From the NCBI GenBank assembly GCA_032718475.1, contig JAUCBJ010009093.1:1-41238 (forward strand): a stretch of DNA of 41,238 nt. The letters are read 5' to 3'. The position numbers and the translations under genes were made by a program. The notes under the pieces were generated by a model. It saw only the letters and a list, made by a program, of their open reading frames with translations, did no database searches and had not been told where the DNA came from. The stretch is from Nemertoderma westbladi (lineage: Eukaryota > Xenacoelomorpha > Nemertodermatida > Nemertodermatidae). Positions within the stretch are counted from its first letter, which is position 1. Each line of letters begins with the position of its first letter. This document shows, one piece after another, positions 33,063 to 41,238 of the stretch.

Positions 33063-34823
33063 TCTAGTTAGCATGTCACACTAACTCACCAGAAACTAGT
33101 TAGCATGTCACACTAACTCACCAGACTATTTAGCATGTCACACTAACTCATCAGACACTAGTTAGCATGTCACACTAACTTACCAGACACTAGTTAGCAT
33201 GTCACACTAACTCACAAGACACTAGTTAGCATGTCACACTAACTCACCAGACACTAGTTAGCATGTCACACTAACTCACCAGACACTAGTTATCATGTCA
33301 CACTAACACACCAGCTGTTAGTTAGCATGTCATACTAACACACCAGCTGTTAGTTAGCATGTCACACTAACTCACCAGACACTAGTTAGCATGTCACACT
33401 AACACACCAGCCGTTAGTTAGCATGTCACACTAACTCACCAGACACTAGTTAGCATGTCACACTAACTCACCAGACACTAGTTATCATGTCACACTAACA
33501 CACCAGCTGTTAGTTAGCATGTCATACTAACACACCAGCTGTTAGTTAGCATGTCACACTAACTCACCAGACACTAGTTAGCATGTCACACTAACACACC
33601 AGCCGTTAGTTAGCATGTCACACTAACTCACCAGACACTAGTTAGCATGTCACACTAACACACCAGCCGTTAGTTAGCATGTCACACTAACTCACCAGAC
33701 ACTAGTTAGCATGTCACACTAACTCACCAGACACTTGTTAGCATGTCACACTAACTCACCAGCCGATAGTTAGCATGTTACATTGACAGTATACACTTGT
33801 TAGCATGTCACCCTAATTCACCGGCCGCTAGTTAGCATGACATACTAACCCACTAGTCGCTAGTTAGCATGTCACACTAACTCATTAGACACCAGTCAGC
33901 CTGTCACACTAACTCACTAGACACTAGTTAGCATGCCACTCTTATTCACCAGACACTAGTTAGCATATCACACTAACTCACTAGACACTAGTTGCATATC
34001 ACACTAACTCGGTAGACACTAGTTAGCATGTCACACTAACTCACCAGCCTTTTTTAGCATGTCACACTAACTCATTAGACACTAGTCAGCCTGTCACACT
34101 AACTCACTAGACACTAGTTAGCATGTTATACTAACTAACTCACCAGCCGCTACTTAGCATGTCACACTAACTCAGTATACACTAGTTAGCATGTCACACT
34201 AACGCAGTATACACTAGTTAGGATGTCACACTAACTAACTCACCAGACGCTAGTTAGCATGCCACACTTATTCACCAGACACTAGTTAGCATATCACACT
34301 AACTCACTAGACACTAGTTAGCGTGCCACACTTATTCACCAGACACTAGTTAGCATATCACACTAACTCACTGGACACTAGTTAGCATGTCAAACTAACT
34401 CAGTAGACACTAGTTAGCATATCACACTAACTCACTAGCCGCTAGTTGGCATGTCATACTAACTCAGCAGCCCTTTTTTAGCATGTCACACTAACTCACT
34501 AGACACTAGTTAGCATGTCACACTAACTCACTAGACACTAGTTGACATGTCACACTAACTCACCAGCCCTTTTTTAGCATGTCACACTAACTCACTAGAC
34601 ACTAGTTAGCATGTCACACTAACTAACTCACCAGCCGCTAGTTAGCATGTCACACTAACTGAGTAAACACTAGTTAACATATCCCACTAACTTATTAGAC
34701 ACTAGTTAGCATGTCACACTAACTCAGTAGACACTAGTTAGCATGTCACACTAACTCACTAGTCACTAGTTAGCATGTCACACTAGACACTAGTTAGCCT
34801 ATCACACTCAATCTCTAGACACT
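33063..34823. repeat. 32-bp satellite in intron (about 55 units)
   Basis: The unit is about 32 bp: GTTAGCATGTCACACTAACT followed by CACCAGACACTA. It contains a small dyad, GTTAG...CTAAC. The left part has a 192-bp higher-order period (six monomers; the TATCATG variant at 33291 recurs at 33483), and the right part has 64-bp dimers with CACACTTATTCACC. The right half is more diverged, with CCTTTTTTAGC variants. The array starts within about 20 bp of the exon 3 donor and is cut at 34823 by the foldback element; a remnant continues at 38541. Confidence 0.93.
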
Positions 34824-35345
34824 AGTAGTATAAGTTTGCACGGCTTTGAGACAGTTATACCTCACTGACACCCATTGGGTGTCATATAACACACAATTAT
34901 CACCCATAGGGTGTCATTGGCGCCAGACTGTCTGGGTGACACCTCCCCATTAGGCTAATTAGTCATCAATTAATTAGTACATTTAATCCCTCATAGGTGT
35001 CTTACAACTCCAAATTAGGGTTTAATTGATTATCCTAATATACAGACCACTTAGCGCCCTAACACCTAATGGGTCATGAGTCTTGAGTGATGTCCAACCA
35101 TCGCAAAGTCGACCAAACGGGTGTCATAAGTGACACCTCTGATTACTCTTATCTATTGATATTTATTTATTTCTATTTAATTTTAAATTAATTAATTGTA
35201 TTACTTTTACATTATTTAATTGTATTACTTATTTAATTAATAAATTGATTTCTATTTTTAGAATTAGCAATAAATAGTTTTATATATATTACTTACAGAA
35301 TGACGTTATTGATGGCACCACCCCGGCTACCGCCTCGCCATAGAC
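34824..35345 (+). repeat. Left inverted arm of the foldback element
   Basis: About 522 bp, matching the reverse complement of 37866-38534. It contains the perfect palindrome TGACACCCATTGGGTGTCA near the outer end (about 34867) and several further GGGTGTCA/TGACACCC copies. The inner end is GATGGCACCACCCCGGCTAC. Confidence 0.88.
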
Positions 35346-35531
35346 TTTCAGGCCGCCATATTTAGCCATAGGGTATACAGGTCCTATACTAGTAACTAAT
35401 TACTCTGTTGCGGCCCTCCTTTAAGCGGTTAACAACCTAACTTAGGCCCTCCCCTCCATCTACAGTAATCCCCCTACTGCAACTTCATCTTAACAAGGTT
35501 AATTAATTCGAGTTGATATAGCATCTCAGAG
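35346..35531. other. Unique interior of the foldback element
   Basis: About 190 bp between the left arm and the nested MITE. It has no supported gene; the last nine bases are the MITE target duplication. Confidence 0.4.
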
Positions 35532-36283
35532 GGGTCAGAGTAAAACGCGGATCCGGATCAGGATCCGGATTCTACCATTTAACATTGTCCCTATGGAAGT
35601 CGACTGAATTTACATTTTTAGGGTGTAATCTGCGGATCCGTGCACTGCTAAATTTACCGAATCCGTAACCGAGTGTAAAATGCGGATTGGCTTTTTTTTC
35701 AGATCCGGAACGGAGTGTAAAGCGCGGATTCATGTTTTAGGCTAAATCCTGAACGGAGTGTAAAACGCGGATTCATGTTTCTACTGAATCCGGGAATGGG
35801 TGTAAAATACGGATTCAGGTTTATTACAAAGTTTTATTGGATCCGGGAAGGGGTGTAAAACGCGGATTCAAGTTAATTACCATTCCGGATCCAATAAAAC
35901 TTGGTAATTAACGTAAATCCGTGTTTTACACTCCATTCCGGATCCAATAAATCTTGGTACTAACGTAAATCCGTATTTTACACTCCATTCCGGATCCAAT
36001 AAATCTTGGTAATTTACGTAAATCCGTATTATACACTCCATTCCGGATCCAATAAAACTTGGTAATTAACGTCAATAAGTGCTTTACACTCCATTCCGGA
36101 TTCACAAAATATATGAATCCGCGTTTTACACTGCAATACGGATTGCTTATTTCAGAATCCGCATATTACACTCAGTTACGGATTGTATGTAAATCCGGAT
36201 CCGCCTTTTACACTCGCAAATCCGGGTCCTGATCCGTATCCGGATCCTGAATCCGGATCCGGATCCGCGTTTTACACCTACCC
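35532..36283. mobile_element. 752-bp palindromic MITE with 9-bp target duplication
   Basis: Flanked by ATCTCAGAG on both sides (35523-35531 and 36284-36292). The ends are GGG...GTAAAACGCGGATCCGGAT and its inverse. The left half is made of short repeats reading GTGTAAAACGCGGATTC, the right half of the same repeats inverted (GAATCCGCGTTTTACAC), meeting near 35885, so the whole element is a large multi-repeat hairpin rich in GGATCC. No coding frame is present. A 9-bp duplication with long composite TIRs is typical of Mutator-like elements; that assignment is inference. Confidence 0.85.
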
Positions 36284-36292
36284 ATCTCAGAG

Positions 36293-36895
36293 GGCCCACT
36301 ACAGTATAGGGGAATTATAATCCCCATTCATTCTTTACCCACTACAAGTCGTACAACAGGGCCCCACAATAATACAGTAGTACGATGAATCACTTTCAGT
36401 ATACTGAATAATTAAATAGGGCCCTCTTTTAATACATAAGTTTATATATATACAGTTTATCTTCAATTTAATTTGTTTTTATTTACAACCCTAATTGTTC
36501 TACTGTATTATAATTTATGTTTTATTATAACAAGCTATATCCTGTTAATCTTATTAATTTTATTTGTACTGAGGTTTTCGAAGGCGCTGTTTCCAATGGT
36601 CCTACTCTCAAAACGATCTAACCTACTGTATAATTAATTACTTAAGACTGCGAGGTATGCGTAATTAACAAATCTCGTTTACCAGTTTTCCTTAAAAACT
36701 ATGAAGCTATATTGCTTACGAGTTCTATATATTATTACTTAATTTTGGCCCCTCAGCTCCCTTAGTCTTATAGGAAAAGATCCCTGATGAGCGTGATATA
36801 CAAATAACAGAGAGAACATTTAATGAACCCTTTACTATAGCTAACACGATTCAAGCTCGCCAAACTCTAATTAAATTCAAGGCATAGGCTATACT
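36293..36895. other. AT-rich interior of the foldback element, no gene seen
   Basis: About 600 bp of AT-rich DNA. I see no open frame, RNA gene or repeat worth calling. Confidence 0.4.
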
Positions 36896-37420
36896 TTACC
36901 GAGGAGTTTGATCGGTCCGCAGTTCTCTAGTCTGCCGCTGAGGGCGAATTGTCTCAAAGTGAAAACCTGATCTCATTTGATTGTTTTTAATCCGCTTAGG
37001 CTGAAACTTGGTAGGTATCTATTACAATATAGGCTATATCTTTTATGGAGTCGCAGAGTAGTCTGAAGTTCCCCAGTCTACCGCTAGAGGGCGAAATGTA
37101 TCAAAGTGAAAACCTGATCTCATTTGATTGTCATTTGATTGTTTTTAATCCGCTTAGGCTGAAACTTGGTACGTATCTATTACAATATAGGCTATATCTT
37201 TTATGGAGTCGCAGAGTAGTCTGAAGTTCCCCAGTCTACCGCTAGAGGGCGAAATGTCTCAAAGTAAAAAACTGATTTCATTTGATTGTTTTTAATCCAT
37301 TTAGGCTGAAACTTGGTAGGCATCTACTATGCCATAGGCTATACTTTACTGAGGAGGTTGATCAGTCCGCAGTTCTCCAGTCTGCTGCTAAAGACACAGA
37401 TTTAAGACCTGAGGCACTCT
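36896..37420. repeat. Tandem repeat of about 146 bp
   Basis: Four starts of AGTCT(A/G)C(C/T)GCT(A/G)...AGGGCG occur near 36930, 37076, 37234 and 37379, with intervals of about 146, 158 and 146 bp. The longer interval comes from a local duplication of CATTTGATTGT. Each unit also has TTAGGCTGAAACTTGGTAGG. The AGGGCG-containing core is the inverse of the repeat inside the 831-bp element at 29199 and 29341, so it belongs to a dispersed family. Confidence 0.75.
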
Positions 37421-37436
37421 TAAAGTCTCGAGTTTT

Positions 37437-37865
37437 AGGTGTGAGGCACATACTATGCCTCTCACTGAGGCCCAGACTATGCCTTACTGAGGCTCAGACT
37501 ATGCCTCACTGAGGCTCAGACTATGCCTCATTGAGGCACTGAGGCTCAGACTATGCCTCACTGAGGCTCAGACTATGCCTCACTGAGGCATTGAGGCTCA
37601 GACTATGCCTCACTGAGGCTCAGACTATGCCTCACTGAGGCTCAGACTATGCCTCACTGAGGCACAGACTATGCCTCACTGAGGCTCAGACTATGCCTCA
37701 CTGAGGCTCAGACTATGCCTCACTGAGGCTCAGACTATGCCTCACTGAGGCTCCGACTATGCCTCATTGAGGCTCAGACTAAGCCTCACTGAGGCGCTGA
37801 GGCTCAGACTATGCCTCACTGAGGCTCAGACTATGCCTCACTGAGGCTCACACTATGCCTCACTG
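37437..37865. repeat. 22-bp palindromic minisatellite
   Basis: The 22-bp unit ACTATGCCTCACTGAGGCTC plus AG is repeated for about 430 bp with a few insertions. Each unit contains GCCTCA-C-TGAGGC, a 6-bp-arm hairpin with a one-base loop. It directly abuts the inner end of the right foldback arm. Confidence 0.9.
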
Positions 37866-38534
37866 AGTCCATGGCGAAGCGGTAGCCGGGGTGGTGCCAT
37901 CAATGACGTCATTTAATAAGTAATATATAAAACTATTTATTGGTAATTCTAAAAATAGAAATCAATTTATAAATTAAATAAGTAATACAATTAAATATAG
38001 TAAAAGTAATACAATTAATTAATAAGTAATTAAACAGGACTAAGGATGATATATGTATATATAGGATGATATATAAGGACTCTATAGCAAATGGAGCGGA
38101 AAAAATGAATTACAATTAATACAATTAATACAATTAATTAATTTAAAATTAAATACAAGTAAATAAATACCAATAGATAAGAGTAATCAGAGGTGTCACT
38201 TATGACACCCGTTTGGTCGGCTTTGCGATGGTTGGACATCACTCAAGAGTCATGACCCATTGGGTGTTAGGGCGTTATTTGGTCTGATTTAATTAGGATA
38301 ATCTATTAAACCCTAATTAGGAGTTGTAAGACACCTATTAGGGATTAAATGTACTAATTAATTGATGACACCCATCAATTAGGGTCTAATTAGCCTAATT
38401 GGGAGGTGTCACCCAGACAGTCTGGCGCCAATGACACCCAATGACACCCTATGGGTGATAATTGGGTGTCATATGACACCCAATGGGTGTCAGTGAGGTC
38501 TAACTGTCACAAAGCCGTGCATACCTATACTACT
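37866..38534 (-). repeat. Right inverted arm of the foldback element
   Basis: Reverse complement of the left arm, about 150 bp longer. The main addition is an AT-rich piece of about 100 bp near 38030-38130 (containing GATGATATATGTATATATAG) and an extra GGGTGTCA block near the outer end. It contains the same TGACACCC/GGGTGTCA palindromes. Confidence 0.88.
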
Positions 38535-38540
38535 GACACT

Positions 38541-38590
38541 AGTTAGCCTATCACACTCACTAGACAATAGACACTAGTCAGTCAGTCGTT
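38541..38590. repeat. Remnant of the 32-bp satellite after the insertion
   Basis: AGTTAGCCTATCACACTCAC and a following GACACTAGTCAG are degenerate 32-bp monomers. They continue the array interrupted at 34823 and end about 13 bp before the acceptor of exon 4. Confidence 0.75.
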
Positions 38591-38603
38591 ATTTTTCTTA
38601 CAG

Positions 38604-39173
38604 ATTCCCGTAGCACTCAAACTTTCTATAACAGCTCGAGAAATCAAAATAAGACTAATGAAAACGCTAGGGGAACCACCCCGAACCAACCTGGAGACGG
38701 ACAGCCGAGACAACCTCATCCACGCGAAAGTAAACCGAAACCAAGGCAATCGAACCCTCCACAATCAAGCCAACAGCGCGAGAGCAAGCCAACACAAAGC
38801 CAAGAATCTCAGCCATATACCAGACAGGATAAAGGTAGAACAACTCAGTATTTTCAACCAAATAAACCACCCCAAACAACCCATCCCAACCCACCATCAA
38901 CTTCAACCAGAGACCATACAGCCCAATGCAGTGACACACCTCGCCAAGGTGCACCAACACCTCGACAAGGTGCACCAACACCTCGCCAAGGTGCTCCAAC
39001 ACCTCGACAAGATGCTTCAACACCTCGACAAGGTGCTCCAACACCTCGACAAGATGCACCAACACCTCGACAAGGTGCACCAACACCTCGACAAGGTGCT
39101 CCAACACCTCGACAAGGTGCTCCACAAGTCGCGAAGGGCAAACTTAAGAATGAATTCGGATCATACGTTACAG
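38604..39173 (+). CDS. Internal exon 4, Pro/Gln/Thr-rich with TPRQGAP repeats
   Basis: The exon is 570 bp. Acceptor TTTTTCTTACAG ends at 38603; the donor is CAG|GTGAGC at 39174. Entering in phase 1 from exon 3 the frame is open for all 190 codons and leaves in phase 1. The first 110 residues are polar and Gln/Asn/Pro/Ser-rich, hence probably disordered (NQNKTNENARGTTPNQPG; QPRQPHPRESKPKPRQSNP). Then come nine heptapeptides of the type TPRQGAP, and an end KGKLKNEFGSYVT. A second plus frame (38658-39191) and minus frames are also open because the 21-bp repeat lacks stops; splice sites and phase support the Pro/Gln frame. Likely a flexible linker next to the ankyrin region; no function can be given. 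Confidence 0.72.
38936..39124 (+). repeat. 21-bp coding minisatellite, nine units
   Basis: Nine exact-length copies of ACACCTCGACAAGGTGCACC plus A, with substitutions at few sites (CGC/CGA, GGT/GAT, GCA/GCT, CCA/TCA). Encoded units are TPRQGAP with Asp or Ser variants (TPRQDAS, TPRQDAP). All indels are avoided, and changes are limited to synonymous ones and G-to-D or P-to-S. Confidence 0.93.
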
Positions 39174-39537
39174 GTGAGCGATTATATGTGATTACTTTCA
39201 GTTTTCAATTAAGCTTACTGACCGTAAACGCTAAACCGATGTAACAATAAGTGTAGGCCAACCTAACCCTAAACTTAAATTTAATTTTAAAATTTATTAA
39301 ATAAAACAAACGTAAGTTTTTTTAAAGACTTCCAAATTCTAAATTTCTATAATTTGACATTTAAAAATGCAAATTTTTTATTCTGCTGAAAAATTTCATA
39401 AGTTATAAACGTTCTATGATTAATAGAAAAGGAATTAATACGCCAAAGTTTCCAAAGTGATTGTTTCAAAATTATAGTAAATGCCATCAAATATCTTAAA
39501 CACCAAATAAACGGTTTACCGGACTCGCAATACCATG
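39174..39537 (+). other. Start of intron after exon 4
   Basis: AT-rich intron sequence between the donor GTGAGC and the 56-bp satellite. No exon, element or RNA gene is recognised. Confidence 0.5.
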
Positions 39538-41238
39538 TAGGTAGATAATACTTTACGAGTCCGTAAAACAGTACGATAAGTTGGTCAGTTTGGTAGGTAG
39601 AGAATACTTTACGAGTCTGTAAAACAGTACGATAAGTTGGTCAGTTTGGTAGGTAGAGAATACTTTACGAGTCCGTAAAACAGTTCGATAAGTTGGTCAG
39701 TTTGGTAGGTAGAGAATACTTTACGAGTCCGTAAAACAGTACGATAAGTTGGTCAGTTTGGTAGGTAGAGAATACTTTATGAGTCCGTAAAACAGTACGA
39801 TAAGTTGGTCAGTTTGGTAGGTAGAGAATACTTTACGAGTCCGTAAAACAGTACGATAAGTTGGTCAGTTTGGTAGGTAGAGAATACTTTACGAGTCCGT
39901 AAAACAGTACGATAAGTTGGTCAGTTTGGTAGGTAGAGAATACTTTACGAGTCCGTAAAACAGTACGATAAGTTGGTCAGTTTGGTTGGTAGAGAATACT
40001 TTACGAGTCCGTAAAACAGTACGATAAGTTGGTCAGTTTGGTAGGTAGAGAATACTTTACGAGTCTGTAAAACAGTACGATAAGTTGGTCAGTTTGGTAG
40101 GTAGAGAATACTTTACGAGTCTGTAAAACAGTACGATAAGTTGGTCAGTTTGGTAGGTAGAGAATACTTTACGAGTCCGTAAAACAGTACGATAAGTTGG
40201 TCAGTTTGGTAGGTAGAGAATACTTTACGAGTCAGTAAAACAGTACGATAAGTTGGTGAGTTTGGTAGGTAGAGAATACTTTACGAGTCTGTAAAACAGT
40301 ACGATAAGTTGGTCAGTTTGGTAGGTAGAGAATACTTTACGAGTCTGTAAAACAGTACGATAAGTTGGTCAGTTTGGTAGGTAGAGAATACTTTACGAGT
40401 CTGTAAAACAGTACGATAAGTTGGTCAAGTTTGGTAGGTAGAGAATACTTTACGAGTCCGTAAAACAGTACGATAAGTTGGTCAGTTTGGTAGGTAGAGA
40501 ATACTTTACGAGTCCGTAAAACAGTGCGATAAGTTGGTCAGTTTGGTAGGTAGAGAATACTTTACGAGTCTGTAAAACAGTACGATAAGTTGGTCAGTTT
40601 GGTAGGTAGAGAATACTTTACGAGTCCGTAAAACAGTACGATAAGTTGGTCAGTTTGGTAGGTAGAGAATACTTTACGAGTCCGTAAAACAGTACGATAA
40701 GTTGGTCAGTTTGGTAGGTAGAGAATACTTTACGAGTCTGTAAAACAGTACGATAAGTTGGTCAGTTTGGTAGGTAGAGAATACTTTACGAGTCCGTAAA
40801 ACAGTACGATAAGTTGGTCAGTTTGGTAGGTAGAGAATACTTTACGAGTCCGTAAAACAGTTCGATAAGTTGGTCAGTTTGGTAGGTAGAGAATACTTTA
40901 CGAGTCCGTAAAACAGTACGATAAGTTGGTCAGTTTGGTAGGTATAGAGAATACTTTACGAGTCTGTAAAACAGTACGATAAGTTGGTCAGTTTGGTAGG
41001 TAGAGAATACTTTACGAGTCTGTAAAACAGTACGATAAGTTGGTCAGTTTGGTAGGTAGAGAATACTTTACGAGTCTGTAAAACAGTACGATAAGTTGGT
41101 CAGTTTGGTAGGTAGAGAATACTTTACGAGTCCGTAAAACAGTACGATAAGTTGGTCAGTTTGGTAGGTAGAGAATACTTTACGAGTCCGTAAAACAGTA
41201 CGATAAGTTGGTCAGTTTGGTAGGTATAGAGAATACTT
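39538..41238. repeat. 56-bp satellite running off the window end
   Basis: About 30 head-to-tail units of 56 bp beginning GGTAGAGAATACTTTACGAG and ending GTTGGTCAGTTTGGTA. Copies are very uniform. The commonest difference is GTCC/GTCT inside TTTACGAGTCCGTAAA, a hairpin with 6-bp arms and a 4-base loop (the T variant has one mismatch). Rare length variants are a 57-bp unit near 40424 and 58-bp units near 40942 and 41223. The right end is not seen. Confidence 0.95.

Larger units (their letters stand above)
34824..38534. mobile_element. 3.7-kb foldback element with long TIRs
   Basis: The ends are AGTAGTATAAGTTTGCACGG (34824) and the reverse complement of AGTAGTATAGGTATGCACGG (38534). Both flanks carry GACACT (34818-34823 and 38535-38540), a 6-bp target duplication, and the insertion split a 32-bp satellite that resumes on the far side. 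Long inverted arms enclose 2.5 kb with no coding frame that I can support. AG...CT ends, a 6-bp duplication and long TIRs resemble Polinton/Maverick termini, but no Polinton gene is seen, so at most this is a non-autonomous relative. Other foldback elements remain possible. Confidence 0.85.

Noticed and set aside
33063-34823. CRISPR array (32-bp regular repeats)
   Set aside because: There are no unique spacers; repeats are directly adjacent and diverged, in a eukaryotic intron with no cas genes.
37282-37512. 76-codon open frame near the 22-bp minisatellite
   Set aside because: It spans the 146-bp repeat and the minisatellite, with no splice signals or domain; chance frame.
38658-39191. Alternative plus frame in exon 4 giving HLDKVHQ-type heptads, and minus-strand frames giving HLVEVL or CRGVGAP repeats
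   Set aside because: All frames of the 21-bp repeat are stop-free. Only the Pro/Gln frame matches the splice phase carried over three previous exons and stays open from acceptor to donor.
39538-41238. CRISPR-like or tRNA-like array because of the hairpin in each 56-bp unit
   Set aside because: Units are contiguous identical copies without variable spacers, and no tRNA cloverleaf can be folded from them by eye.

Overview
The window comes from a eukaryotic nuclear genome, most likely an invertebrate animal. It has GT-AG introns, a Ty3/gypsy fragment, the tail of an invertebrate-type LINE, an hAT transposase remnant and several TIR elements, and about two thirds of it is satellite DNA. No sign of bacterial gene organisation, CRISPR or tRNA/rRNA was seen. 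The species cannot be fixed from the sequence.

Layout. 1-3.06 kb is retrotransposon debris: two copies of one truncated gypsy pol segment, with a LINE C-terminus between them. 3.06-3.91 kb is unique or low-complexity DNA with a 102-bp duplication. 3.91-27.8 kb is one very large satellite made mainly of 45, 43 and 39 bp monomers. It holds three near-identical higher-order blocks of about 4.4-5.6 kb and one 100-N assembly gap. 28.1-39.2 kb carries four exons of one plus-strand gene with perfectly compatible splice phases (28100-28240, 28566-28682, 32830-33042, 38604-39173). The first two long introns between them are filled with mobile elements and satellites. From 39.54 kb to the window end a 56-bp satellite occupies the next intron.

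The gene. All four exons are internal, start and end in phase 1, and are multiples of three (141, 117, 213, 570 bp), giving 190 open codons in the last and 347 in total. Exons 2-3 encode ankyrin-repeat-like sequence (GNTILHMLAK; NKEGYIPGDYV). Exon 4 is a Pro/Gln/Thr-rich low-complexity segment with nine TPRQGAP-type heptapeptides. Both gene ends lie outside the window, and the 24-kb satellite probably sits in an upstream intron.

Mobile elements in the introns. Intron 28683-32829 holds an 831-bp long-TIR element, a 2.3-kb TIR transposon with a 208-codon minus-strand ORF, subterminal repeats and a spacerless 294-bp palindrome, and an hAT C-terminal remnant. Intron 33043-38603 holds a 32-bp satellite. 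That satellite is split by a 3711-bp foldback element with inverted arms of about 0.5-0.67 kb, AG...CT ends and a 6-bp target duplication. Nested inside the foldback element is a 752-bp palindromic MITE with a 9-bp target duplication.

Most long open frames in the window are by-products of satellite monomers whose length is a multiple of three; I do not call them genes.
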